DNA from: Adineta steineri
Lineage: Eukaryota; Rotifera; Eurotatoria; Adinetida; Adinetidae
Direction: 5' to 3'
NCBI GenBank assembly: GCA_905250115.1
Contig: CAJNOI010000199.1
Location: 62,001 to 126,000, forward strand
Length of the DNA: 64,000 nt
Shown: piece by piece, positions 11,020-23,441 of the stretch
Position numbering within the stretch: position 1 is the stretch's first letter
Layout of the letters: every line of letters begins with the position of its first letter
Made by a program: the position numbers and the translations under genes
Notes under the pieces: generated by a model
What the model was told of the DNA's origin: nothing
Seen by the model: only the letters and a program-made list of their open reading frames with translations
Database searches by the model: none

Positions 11020-12289
11020 TCATTTGGTTTTTCTTTCGAATAATAATCATGCATCTATATACTTTGTTTCTTTCGTTTTTTCTTCTCTCTGACGTTCAAA
11101 AATCTAATTTTTGTTTGCTGTTATTTAATCTCGCATAAAATGTATTAGAAAAGAAAACATACAGGATCAATTTATTCTGAATGTTATATGTATCTTTCTT
11201 ATTAAATTACATTATTTATATTTGCTATTGAATTGAGTTATACGTAGATATTTAAACTTCATCATATACATTTTGTTTTAAAGTAAATAGATTGTTGTGT
11301 ATGTGTAAGGAATTACAAGATTTCATCAAGCACTATAAAATAAATAAATCTTGACTTGTATGTTTTTTATATATGGCTTTTTGACTTATTTATCGCCAAA
11401 TAAGTTTTCAAAGATAGATATGATGCATTAATTATCTAGATTCTAAAAAACCCAGGTCGAATAATCAGATAGCAAGATCTTGGAGGAATCGTATATCTGA
11501 TCTGATAGAATCAGACAAGGATCCGACAAAAAATCGCAGTCTCTGATTTCTGGCACTAAATCGTACTTAAAAACTCTTGCAAGATTTTGTTATGCGGTGG
11601 TATGACTTGATACAAGGTTTCACAGACTTCGATTTTTTGTCAAATTCTCATAAGGTTTCACTGATACAACAAGATCTCATAAGGCTTTGCAAGATCTGAT
11701 CTCAGATTTTTTGACCTGGATAACGTAAAAATTATGCTGGTAAACGATTTCTAAGTATATTAGATGATTATCGTACATCTGTTGTTATGAAAATGTTTGT
11801 ACGGATAAGTATATCACCTGTTAAATTTATATTGAGACGAATGATGGGTTTAATTGGAGGTTTTCACGAGGCATGGGCAAAATCAGACTTTTTGTGGACT
11901 GGGATCTGGATTGTTAAGAGTTTTATTTATTTTTAGTATCGTATTAAAATGGGGAAATTTAATTTTTTTACGTTTAGAATCGCATCGACATCAGAATCAG
12001 CATGTTAAAATTCTCTGAATTTTGTATGATATGAGTTCTCCTCGTCCTTTTCCTTTAGATGAAAAACATTTAATTGTTATTATCAATTAATAGGTCCATG
12101 CTTTTTTTAATTATTTTTGTAATGCTTTGAAGTTATTCAAATCCGTTTTACTAGAATAACGGTGTGGAATCGTCCATCCCTAATTTTCACCTATTAATTT
12201 AACATGAAAATATAGAAATTAAGCGTGATGAAGTAAAATTTCTTTATTGAAACTAAAAGTTGTATAAATTTATTTGCTAAAAAAATAAA
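11020..12289. other. intergenic region between convergent NHLRC2 and SLC17-like genes
   Basis: About 1.27 kb without a supported gene. The first 330 bp look like NHLRC2 3' UTR with AATAAA-type signals near 11338-11346. The middle (11450-11725) is more GC-balanced with repeated AAGATCT and CTCATAAGG-TTT units bounded by a short CCAGGTC inverted repeat. The rest is AT-rich with no readable frame. Confidence 0.5.
11450..11725. mobile_element. possible small non-autonomous element with CCAGGTC ends
   Basis: Starts near CCCAGGTCGAATAATCAGAT and ends near CAGATTTTTTGACCTGG. The outer CCAGGTC is inverted and both ends carry a CAAGATCT/AGATCTTG-like motif. Internally the string CTCATAAGG occurs twice. 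No target-site duplication is clear, so this is only a candidate MITE. Confidence 0.3.
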
Positions 12290-14166
12290 TCAAGTTTCAC
12301 TTGTCATTTTCAATGTTGTTTTATCGTTTTTTCCTATACAAAATAAATTAAAATAATAGATGATTATATTATTAAAACGAAAAAACATACTTAATAATAA
12401 ATTATTATTATCCACATGTTCTATTGCCCATGGTTGTAATTCACTTGACCCAAGACATAAAAATACAATCATTCCAATAACATAAATGATTGAACAAATA
12501 AAAAATACAATTCGCCAATTGTTCGGATCCTATATTATTAATAAATTATTAGATATTTTAGAAATTTTTCTTATACGAACTTTTTCTGTAAGTGCACCAA
12601 CTACATATGGACTAATAATACCAGGTATTGTCGCAAATGTATTGGAAATACCAAACACAACTCCAGCATAACGTGGTGCAATATCATTTGCAACTAATAC
12701 AAATCCTCCACCAAAGCAGAATCCACTATTAAAATATACATCAATTTGATAGAATCGAAATATATAAAAACATACCCAAATGCTACACCAGCAGTTAAAA
12801 GTATAACAGCAACATATTTCAATTGGCATGTTATAAATGCTAAACCGATAAGAACGATTGCTGGTAAAATAGTTCCAAGTACATTGAAAAGTTTTCTAGT
12901 TTGTGTTATTGTTAAAAATTTTTTTCGAATAAAAATATCAGCTAAAAAACCGGAGAATAGAGTATTCAACCATAGAACAATATAAGGTAGAGCTGAAAGA
13001 AATCCATTCTAAAAATTTTAAAAGTTAATTAAATAAAATTCGTTTGAATATATTCACCTACTGATTTTATATCAAATTTTAAAACTTCACTCATATATTT
13101 AGGAATACAAGTAAGGAATGTATAAGTACCATAATTACAACATGTATGAATAATAAATAATGCCCAACAAGCTGGTGACATAAGAATCGCTCGAAAAGGA
13201 GCATGAAAACTATGTTTATTATTACTATTAGATAGTTTTTGTTGAGTATGCTCAAGAACAAATTCTTTTTCTTGTAAACTAATATAACGATGATTTCGTG
13301 GTGAATTCGTATAAAAGAATAACCATGTAATACTCCAAATAAAACCAATAAGACCTTTATAGGATTTTTCAAAAAAATGATTCAATATTGTCATATAAGA
13401 TATGTATACCTGTTGAATAAAAAATTAATGGCCAACCACCAGCAAAATTCCATGAACACATCAATCCACCAATTGACAAAATCAAAACATTACCAACTTG
13501 ACTACCTACAGTTATATTATTTCCATAGAATTTATGCACAAATTAAATTAATAAAAATTACCAGCATTCATAAAACTCATTAATTTTCCACATTCTTCTT
13601 TTGGTGCCCAATGTGCCAAAATAACAGTTAAACATGGCCAGATAGTTCCATGTGCAAGTCCAATAATGACTTGTAGCATGGAAAAAACAATCCAATTTGT
13701 ATTAGCACTAATTGGTATGAACATAGTAGCAAAACTTGATACAAATATAGCTCCACCGAATATAAATCTAGCACCAAATCGACCAGCTAAATATCCAGAT
13801 GGTATTTGTGTTAGAATATAACCCCAAAAATAAGAACCTAAAATGAGACCTTGAGTATTTTTAGACCAAACAAGTGAACCATCCTAAAAAACAGAAAAGC
13901 AGAAATGAAGAAATCACCATTGTGTTTCATTCAATTACACTATGATTGTTGCTTTTCATTTGAGGACATTTATCATCTGTTGATATAGGTTGCGTTTTTG
14001 TGAAATTTATATGATTATATTCAACTGCTGAATGATTAACCATACAAACGAGACCAATACTAACATTAGTCTTTTGTGAAAAATGCACTACCATTCCAAG
14101 AAAAACCATAAATGCAATAGCAACACGGGTCGAACACCAAAACGGTACTAAACACATAATATACAT
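12290..14166 (-). CDS. SLC17-family MFS anion transporter (sialin/VGLUT-like)
   Basis: A 12-helix major-facilitator protein made from about eight exons. The start (TRVAIAFMVFLGMVVHFSQK) and the N-glycosylatable first luminal loop (N-H-S and N-F-T sites) fit the family pattern RxxLAxLxFLG...NVSVAxVxMVN. Downstream are WSKNTQGLILGSYFWGYILT, QIPSGYLAGRFGARF and ANDIAPRYAGVVFGISNTFA, all SLC17 signatures. SLC17 members carry sialic acid, glutamate, nucleotides or phosphate, mostly with protons, in lysosomes, synaptic vesicles or plasma membrane. The substrate cannot be read from the sequence. The last short exon ends with a TGA (12290-12292). It faces separase head to head. Confidence 0.85.
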
Positions 14167-14934
14167 AGAAAAACATCACTTCAATTAAACACTAACCCGA
14201 AGTTTTTAATTTTACATCACTTATTAATTCCATCTAATCTTTATTATAATTCGAAAAAAATAATATTTGATTCACTTAATAATAATAATTCATAGTAGTT
14301 TTTTTTATACCGTATGAGTGCATATACTTGTATTTAATACAAGAAAAAAACCAAATGAGCATTGATATTTCTACAGGCGTTATAAAAGAAAATGCCTTGA
14401 TAGTCGTTCTGTTCTTTCATATAGTTATTTGTACTGCATAATACACGAAGAAACACATTAAAACAGCCTTAATATGCATCTATTCATATTCATCGGTTTT
14501 CTCTTAGACACATTTTTATCTTTTCTTCTGGTAACGACACAGCATATGCGCATGCGTTGACTGTATGATACAACCCAGCATGGCCACCTAACAAATATTT
14601 CATAAATATCGGTTTAAAATCAATTTCCCTCCAAATGATTCACCAATAAAAAATTTTGAACATCGATAAATTCCAACAAAGAAGTATAAAGAATAGCGTC
14701 ATCTATCAGATATTCTTCATGATTTTTAAACTAAATAAAAGATTTTTCAATAAAAAAAGTGTTCATACAAATTTTTTTCATTAAATAATATTCTAATAAA
14801 TGAACATTTCGATTGAAAATAAATGAATGATTCATCGACGAAAAATCAGTCGACGATATATTCGTTTAATCAATAGACAATGGAATGAATAAACGACGAA
14901 TTTCATTTTCTCATTGCTTGAAAAACTAACAAGC
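14167..14934. promoter_or_regulatory. divergent intergenic region between SLC17-like gene and separase
   Basis: About 770 bp with no frame. A TATAAAAG sequence near 14382-14389 and several AT-rich tracts could serve promoters. Repeated AATGAAT/GAATGA motifs occur just before the separase start (14821-14890). Nothing structured was seen. Confidence 0.35.
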
Positions 14935-17900
14935 ATGAGTTCTTCATCGTCTGCTTATAAAACAGCTATTAAACAGCTTATGACTCGTATTCAAACGAAT
15001 TCTAATGATACAAATTCGATTGTATGTTCAACATATTTCTTAATCAACAAAATTTATTTCTGTTTTTGTTATTCTTATAGAATCAATTAAATACAATAAT
15101 TGAACAATTTCTTCAAAGTTATCGTTTGAATGGTTTATTTTCTGAATGTTTACAATTTTTAGTTCAAATTGTTAAACAATTAATTGATCTTTATCCAACA
15201 ATAAATGATTTTCGTCCATTAATTATTCAATGGTTAAAATTTAAACGTGATGTTGAAAAGAAAAATAAAGAATTTTTTGATTTAAAAATTAAATTACGTT
15301 CATTTCTTGATGTTGCTTTACCATCAACATTTAATCGGACATCATCAAAAGCAAAGGATTTTCTACTTTGTGAATTATATGAATATCGAAATGCGAAGTA
15401 ATGAATAAATATATATATATATCGTTCTTCTAAATAATCTTTTACTTTTTTTTAAGTATAAAATCAACACAAATGATTGATGAACGTCGTGCAATAGTTT
15501 GTTCATTATACGAACAATTTTTTGGTGATGGTTCAGATCATTTTCTATGTGCAAGAATTCTACTGGAACAGATTAAACTTGATTTAGCAAGTGGAAATAC
15601 TTTAGATATGTAAGAATGAAACAAAAAATTATTTTTCTAATTTATTCATTTTTTCTTCTAGTGATGAATCGAATAATTTAGCAAATCATTTACGAAAATG
15701 TTTACCAACATCAGATGATACACATGGAATAGTACAACGTTTATGGCTTTATACGGAATATTATTTAATTAAATTTCAAGTTTATTATTCGAAATTAACG
15801 AATGATGTTTGTGTGAAAGAGTAGAAATGATTATAAGAGGAATCTTGTGTTTTTTTGTTTACTTTACTAGATGTCAAAAAAAATCAAGCAAGATTATGAA
15901 GAACAAAAACGGCAAGCAGCAGAAAATAATTCAATTAATCAAATTGAAACTTTTCATGCAGAATCAATGACAATGGAAGCACATAAGAGTAAATATTTTC
16001 AATGAGTTAACAAAACAAAAAAACATTATTTAAAAGCACAAAACAGAAATCACGATACATACAGAAGAGAAATTTTTCTATGGAGATGTCGTAAACTGCT
16101 AAATTTAAATTAAGATGATAATAGAAAATACATTAATAAGTGATGTTTTGCTAATTTAGTTGTCATAGCAAACTCTTCACACTAATTAACTACCACTTCA
16201 AAATCGAAAGAATACGATAAATGCGTATTGAAAAATCAGTTTCGTTCGACTGATATAACACAAATATCTTATATGAAAACGCGCATGGGTTAATTGTTGA
16301 CTTAATATCCGATGCGGAAATAGACCTAATCAAAATAAACTTTCAGAAAAAGAATGAAAATGATTACAGAACAGATTTTGCGAATAATTATAAGCAGTTG
16401 CTAATCTTATAATTTTCTGTATATGAACTAGATGTAGAACAGCTCACAATTCCAATTTTGAAGGAACTGAACTGTTATAAGAGTTCAGTTCTTTGAATTG
16501 AACTATTCGAAAGCTAATTTTTCAGTAATAAAAACAGTTTTGAAACAGATCAGTTTATAAGAACGAAACTAATATGGAACTGTCCTACCCCTACTACGAA
16601 CATAAGAATGCAGAATAACATATGTCGTACGAAGTCTGTATCTAATGTCTTCTCTATCCAAGTTTTACTTATTTTTTTAGTGTTAGGAAAATTTTCTGAA
16701 AAATCTATTATGTCTACATTATTTAAAAGTTGGGATATGATTAAATCTAAATCCACGTCATTATGTACAATTGAAACTCTTAAACGTGTAGCAAGTATAT
16801 ATCCAAATGAAATCGATATGTTCTATTCAAATTTACATACAATTGCTGCACTATTTGATCTTTTTCAACATGTAAATCTTCGATGTTTTTTTATATGATT
16901 AATTTTTTTATTATCTAATCAAATTATTTTCAGTATACGGAAGCAATGGAAATCTATCGATATTTACTTGATTTACTTCCAGCATATCATCCAAGTCGGC
17001 TAACAATTATAACAGCATGTAATCGATTAGCAAATAAATGTTCAATTAATCTTGAAGATCGATATAAACCAGTACCGAATCTTTCATCTCGTGATTATCC
17101 AAAAGCAACAACGCAAATATCATCATTTGATGTTGATGAAGCATTAAATTTAATTACTATAGCAGAAAATTTCTTACATAATAAAAATGTAATTATAAAC
17201 ATTCTTTTTCAGAGAAGAACGTTCTAAGATCTTTTATTTTAGGTGTCATCATGTAAACAAACGCTTGAAATATTAGAAAAACGACCAATTGTTTCATGTT
17301 CATATGCAGATAGTTTTTTTGTACGCTCACATTTATATAATCTTCAATCCAAACTTGTTTTAAATGATGGTAAAAAATATTTTAAACTAATAAATTTTAA
17401 CAAAAGTTTATTTTAATTAGATGAACAGTTAAAAGATTTTAGTCGAAATGATTTTCTTGCTTTAATTGAAGAAAGTCGATCATATTGTGCACAAGATTTA
17501 CGTACATCTTTAGATATTGTTGATGTTAATCGATTACCAGAATTATCACGTAAAGAAATAAAAATATTTTCTTTTTCTATATTAAAAATTTAATTTTTAG
17601 AACTTCAATTAACTCCACTTGTTCTACATGCACTTCAAGCTTATTTATCTCAAGTAGCACATTTAATTCTACTGAATTTTGAAATTGGTCTTTATCGAAA
17701 TGCTAAAAATTATCTACTGGTTGGTTTAGAAATTTCAGTTTATTTACATGCTAAAAGATGGTAAGATATAATAGAATTAACTTGAGAGAAATTGAATAAG
17801 CTTTTTAAGAGTTATGAAACAGTCCTATATAATACTATAAATTCGAACTAATTATTTTGTTGTTGATAATCGATTAAAAGAATACAGTTCTATTCTAAAG

Positions 17901-20900
17901 CAAGCGCAAATATCTAGTACATGTAAAACAAAGTTATTCTTTAATTTACAAAGTACTCTATTTAGTTTCGATTTTTAGTAAGAAAATATGAGTGGATCTT
18001 CAACTAGTACCATCGTTCTATCTTACCGATGATTTCTTTTTTTGGGTATTTTTTATAAAAATCAGATAATAACAGTTCATACTTGGTTTTTACCTAACGA
18101 AAAGTCTGTTAATGTAAAAATAAATAGTATGTTATTTTTCAGTCTGAACTGTTCCAGGGATGTACCGAGACCGACTCTCTCGATCTCTATCTCTGTCAGA
18201 CTCGGTCCTGGTCAGTCTCGGTCTCAGTCTCGGTCTGATCCAAAACACAGAGAGACTACCTGTGTATCTGTCCTGTTTTCGCTTAGCATTCTATATTTTC
18301 TGATTCATTCGACCAAAGAAAGTTGATTTCTACCCATAATTTGGCCTTTCCACGAACATTTTAGAAACTTGGCTTTGTTAAAATCAGCGATCTATCAACT
18401 GAAGAGCTTCAACAAAAATTACAATGCGAGGAAAAACGAAAATCTAGAAGATCGAGACATCCTTAGAGTCTGAACAGATCTATTGATTTCTCTGTTCATA
18501 TTATGTGTAAATAGGATTTGAATATATTTATTCAATCTATAACAATACGATCGATGAACATTTTTTATTTAGAATAAATAAATAAAGTAAGTATATGCTC
18601 GATGTCATCATATTCTATCTATGCTTATCATGCTCATGTCTCTCTATTCCTAAATTTGTGATTATTAATAACATTCTCCTCATTAGTTTTTGCTTTGCTT
18701 CTATAAAAATATTTTCAAATATGTCTTCCATATAGGTGTTTTTCTTTTGATTTACAGGTTTACATTTTTTCTTGCACTTAATGCACAATTTTTTATTCTA
18801 TCTCATCAACCTGATTGTGCTCGACGTAAATTAGATCAACTTTCACATCATTTATCAACATTAGATATTTGTAATGATCGTAAACAAGATTTATTTATTG
18901 ATTTTATTTATTCATGGTATGATTATGTTAAACTTGAATATGATTATCATACGCATGGATATGATCACATACAAACTGTATGTGAAACAAAATTATATCA
19001 TGAATATAAACAACATAATCTTTCACTTGATTGGCATCGTTTACTCTTTCATCGTATTCATATACTTTATCGATTAACTTATTTTCAACAGCTACGAAAA
19101 AATAGTAAATCAATGGAAAATAGAAAACGATTAATTTGGAAGTAAGTATATAGAATACAAAGAAAAAATAAATTAAATCTTTATTTTTAAATAGCATTCC
19201 TTCAAATTCTGAAAAATATACTGAATTTACATTTTGGACGGAATCATGGCTTTCATTTCTAAGTCTTATTGAAGATCAACCACCTGAAATTCTCGATAAA
19301 TCATCTCTATGGCTTCATCCAATCATCGTACCGGATGAATCGAATTTAACTTGTTTACCAGAATGGACTGCCATGAATGATGATCAACATCCTTATCAAC
19401 AACAAACAGATAGTAAATGGAATAATATCTTATCTCCACCACAAGTTAATACTGGAAATCCATTTGATTTAAATTCTATGACAACAGAAGAAATAGTTTC
19501 ATTAACAAATGAACCAATAGTAATTAAAACAAAACCAAAGAAACTTATCGATACACCACGAGGAAAAACACCATTTCTATCTGAAAATCAAAAAATCCTA
19601 TCGGTAAGTTAGAATAAAGAAATTTTTCTTATTGAAAATAATAATTTTTTCTTTTGCTTTTCAGACGCCGAATAAACCATCTTCATCAACAACAACAGCA
19701 TCAAATCTAATGAGTACTTTTCGAAAGCAAATGTCTATTGATTCATCGATAGCATCTCCTGTATGTACACCAAGTCGTACTGGAAAAAAACTTCCACCAT
19801 TAGTAGTAGCAAGTAGTAATACATCATCTCGACCACGACGAGCAGCAGCTATAAAAGCCGATGAACGTATTCAACAAATTCGTTATGATGATACCAATGA
19901 AAATTTACATCGAATAAATAATAATAATAATAATAATATCATTTCACCAAGAATTTTAGCGACAAATTTAAATGAAAATAATTCAGAACCAGTTGAATTA
20001 CTTATTGATCAATTAGATTCATTACATATTGAACGAAAACTAAAGTTTGATGATGAGGATGAAGAAGAAATAAATCCATCAATAAAATCCAATGAGAAAC
20101 TTTTACAAAAATGTATTCAATTACATGATCGTCTAGCTTATGCTCCAAATGCAAAATTAATACGTTATTTAGCAGAATATATTATTTTATTAGCAGGTGA
20201 TCAAGATCCTTGGCTTGTAGTTACGTTAATTGTTGAAATGCAAGCAATTGGCTTTCGATATAATGCACTTTGTATTTATCAAAGAAAAAAACGGTAAATG
20301 AAATCTAATTTATCTATTCTCCAATTACAACTTGAGACGTTTGTATTAAATAAAGGGTGTCATTTAAGTGGTCAGTAGAATAAATGGAACGGTCTGTAAA
20401 ATAAAAAATTCAAAAAACAGTAGAATTATTGAATGGTCAGTAAAGTAATGGTTGATCGGTGAATTATTGAAATGGTCAGTAATTAATTTGATAGGTCCAT
20501 AATAAAATTTAAACGATCAGTAAATAAAATGAAATGGAAAGTAAAAAATATAAACTTGTGCAAAGACGTACTACTTTTCTTTTTTTTACTGATAAAAATC
20601 ATATTTTTTCACTGCTGTTTCCACGAAATCTACTGACCACTTTTGAATTGTTTACTGATTTTTCTGAAAACCGATCAATTAATATATTTACTGATATTTC
20701 AATTATTTTACTGACCGTAGAACATATTCCCTTATATAAAGTGCATTTTCTCATTCATATTGAATTCAAAATTAAATTTGAGAAGTAAATTGTTTCTGCA
20801 GCTTCTCATCCTACTAAAGTTTTCATAATATATACTTTAAAACTCACGAGGGAAGGTTCCAAATGATTAAAAACTTTAGAGCGCTTATTTTGCCTAGTGA

Positions 20901-23001
20901 TAGGTAACTAATAGACCAGAACAAACCCAGAAGAGTCTATGCTGATACTGAAATGTGATCGAGATATCGATGTTTTAGTGGACTTTTGTTACAGGATCTT
21001 AAATTTTCCAAAAAACTCATATTCTTGATTTTTGACCTAAAACTCTGTCGTAACATGAATCTATGTTAGGCTAGTATGTGCCTAAAATCTCAGAAGGTTT
21101 TAGTCGAGTCTCTCCGAGATGTGGATTTTTCAAAATATGCATGTTTTACACCGTATGGATGAAAAGGCACCGAAATTTTGAAAAACCCATATCTCGGTCA
21201 GATCTCGGTGTTACCACAAACTCTTCGGCGTTTGTTCTAGTCTACAGGTTTCCTATCACTAGGCGAAATAAGCGCTTTAAAGCTTTTAATCACTTGGGGA
21301 CCTTCCCTTGGCAGTCTATTTAATATTTTCTAGTTAAATAATATTAATTTTATTTTCAGTCACAATACAGATCGAAGTAGTACACCATTACCATCAGGAA
21401 GCAATGTTTCACCCGAACATTTATCTCATTATATCGATGCATTACATTTTCGTCCATTAACAATAGCCTATCTAAAAGATATATTAATAAATGATCTTCT
21501 TCCAGCTAAACAAGTATGTGTATGTCTTCATTCATTTACACTTATTGATGATCAAATTCTTGCTGTACAAATACGTGGAAATTATTATGCACCTGTTATG
21601 CGACGTATTATATTTCCAAGATTATTAGTAAAAAAATTTCATTTTTTAATTGAATCAAATACACATACATTACATGGTATAACAGATCATAAACGTTATT
21701 GGGCGATTCGAAGATATTTCGAACAATTATTTGAACGTCTTCTCGAAGATTTGAATTATGTTTATTTAACATCACCAATGAGATGGTGGTGGTTACCTGA
21801 AACTAGTATATTTGATGGGAAGAAAGCGATGATTGACGATCTTCTTACACCATTGACAAGTAAGAATTTCATTGATTTTTGATTGAAATATTTATATAAC
21901 ATTTAGATTCACCTCAACAACGTCGTTCTATTGAATTTTTTCTTCATCAAACAATATTTTATTTATCGTCACTGGATGAAATTCGTCAAGAACTTTCGAT
22001 AAATCTTCCATCAACGATTTATTCTCATATTCTATCGAGTCGTTTAATTGAACGTTTACTTGATTATAAACAACGTACTTATACAAATACTTCACCATCA
22101 AAATCTCGTCCACCTCAAAATCTTTTACTTTTTCTTGATAATCATCTTCATATATTTCCATGGGAACAACTTCATTGTATGACATCACTCTTTCGTCGAA
22201 TAGTTATCTATCGTTTGCCATCAGTTTTATTACTTGATGGTATGCATAAATATTATTATAATTCATCCTCATCTCCATCTGAACAACAATCAAATGTAGA
22301 TAATAATGATACGACTATAATTCCTATGGAAAAAACATTTTATCATCGTATTGATGTTGATAAAGGTTATTATATAGTTGATCCTGGTAATGATTTACCT
22401 CGAACAAAAGAACGTTTTCGTAAATTTCAAACTGATAAACCTGATTTAATTGAAAAATGGAATGGAGTCATAGAACGTTTTCCTACGAATGATGCAATTA
22501 AAGATATATTTAAATCAAAAGATGTACTTTTGTAAGTTACGAAAAAAAGAAATTATTTCATTTTTATTTTATTCCATTCATATATATAGATATATGGGTC
22601 ATGGTTCAGGCAGTCAATTTTATCCGGTTGATGATGTACAGAAAAATTCTTCTCGTTTATGTGTTTTATTAATGGGTTGTTCAAGTGCGCGTTTACAATC
22701 ATTAGGTGATTTTGAAGTTTTCGGAATGCCATTTGCTTATTTAACATGTGGAGCGTATGTATTTATAATTATTTAATAATTTCGATTTGAACGTTTTTTT
22801 TTGTTTAGTGCAACAATTCTTGGATGTTTATGGGATGTAACAGATCGTGATATAGATAGTTTAACATTTTTTTTACTTGAACAACTTAAAGCCGGTGCAT
22901 CACTTGGTGAAGCATTACGATATGGTCGTGATCTTTGTAAATTAAAGTGTTTAAATGGAGCTGCTCCCGTTATTTATGGTTTACCAGTACGAGCGCGTTA
23001 A
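14935..23001 (+). CDS. ESPL1: separase (peptidase C50, sister-chromatid separation)
   Basis: Separase is the clan CD cysteine protease that cleaves the cohesin kleisin at anaphase. About seventeen exons encode an estimated 1,500 residues. The N-terminal two thirds form a poorly conserved helical solenoid (for example LNTIIEQFLQSYRL, DFRPLIIQWLKFKRDVEK). A Ser/Asn-rich linker follows (about 19670-20000). The C-terminal protease has FLDNHLHIFPWEQLHCM, the GYYIVDPGNDL strand, the catalytic histidine in YMGHGSGSQFYP and the catalytic cysteine in LLMGCSSARL. It closes with TILGCLWDVTDRDIDSLT and LGEALRYGRDLCKL. Both catalytic residues are present, so the enzyme should be active. The start MSSSSSAYKT at 14935 opens the first exon; the TAA is at 22999-23001. 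Three introns (15989-16670, 17760-18757, 20294-21359) are far longer than the rest and carry repeats. Confidence 0.95.
15989..16670 (+). other. long intron 5 of separase with inverted repeat
   Basis: Donor GTAAAT, acceptor TTTTTTTAG before TGTTAGGAAAATT; about 680 bp. It contains a perfect 10-bp hairpin: GAACTGAACT at 16464-16473 and AGTTCAGTTC at 16482-16491 around an 8-nt loop. Several further AGTTC/GAACT words lie nearby, suggesting insertion of a foldback-type element. Confidence 0.5.
17760..18757 (+). other. 1-kb intron of separase with GA/CT-rich tract
   Basis: Splits a TGG codon (exon ends AGATG, next exon starts GTTTACATTTTTTC). A pyrimidine-rich block at 18165-18241 repeats CAGTCTCGGTCT-like units and carries a partly inverted ACCGAGACCGACT at its left end. 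This sequence is clearly unlike the AT-rich surroundings. Confidence 0.5.
20371..20717. mobile_element. foldback-like element with many GGTCAGTA sub-repeats
   Basis: The left part carries seven or eight variants of GGTCAGTAAA in one orientation (20371 GGTCAGTAGA, then GGTCTGTAAA, GGTCAGTAAA, GGTCAGTAAT, GATCAGTAAA). The right part carries the reverse complement at least five times (TCTACTGACCAC, TTTACTGATT, TTTACTGATAT, TTTTACTGACCG ending about 20717). Opposed clusters of short sub-repeats at both ends are typical of transposase-binding regions in foldback and some DNA transposons. No transposase is encoded. It sits in the last large separase intron. Confidence 0.6.
20850..21307. mobile_element. 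458-bp MITE-like element with ~80-90 bp terminal inverted repeats
   Basis: The left arm starts GGGAAGGTTCCAAATGATTA at 20850 and runs to about 20926-20939. The right arm (about 21217/21230-21307) is its reverse complement, starting GGGAAGGTCCCCAAGTGATT when read from the right end. Shared inner words include GCGCTTATTT, GCCTAGTGATAGG and AGAACAAAC. An inner inverted pair (about 21112-21132 and 21172-21195, ATTTTTCAAAAT/ATTTTGAAAAA) extends the foldback. No transposase or clear target-site duplication is visible. It lies in the same separase intron as the GGTCAGTA element. Confidence 0.75.
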
Positions 23002-23441
23002 GAAAGAATAATAATACTATTTTTCCGTATCAATTGATATAACATATATACACATATATATATTTTTTCTATTCTAGTCAAAAATATCAAACTAAACAGT
23101 TGTAGATTATTCATTTGCTCATATTATTATTTTTCTAAATGTAGATATAGATGCGATTATTTGTGTGCCCAGTTTTTTTTTTCTTCTTTATTATGTATCT
23201 TCTCTCTTCTACTTATACTTCTGCTTCTTTTTTCTTTCACGTTATATATTCTATTTTTTTTGGCCACAAAATTTGATGAATAAAATTATATTACGATACA
23301 ATTATTGATGGGTTTCATAGAATATCCAGACAAAAAGTTAGGATTATGATTTTTTATTATCAAGAAATATAAAAAAAATGATGGAATATTAAAGGCATAT
23401 ATAAGATCTGGTTATACTTTATACGACAAAGATTAGTTTTA
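23002..23441. other. shared 3' region between separase and AXDND1
   Basis: 440 bp between convergent stop codons. It is T-rich on the plus strand. An AATAAA at 23279-23284 fits the end of the separase transcript; the minus-strand AXDND1 signal is less clear. Confidence 0.5.
23279..23284 (+). terminator. AATAAA polyadenylation signal for separase
   Basis: AATAAA 278 nt after the separase stop codon, in a T-rich downstream context. It is the best candidate on this strand before the opposing gene begins. Confidence 0.4.

Noticed and set aside
14382..14389. TATAAAAG as a small RNA (snRNA or SL RNA) promoter
   Set aside because: No recognisable snRNA or Sm-site sequence follows within 150 bp, so only a possible TATA element remains.
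21078..21323. Open frame inside the MITE-like element of separase
   Set aside because: It runs through the inverted arm and has no transposase motif.
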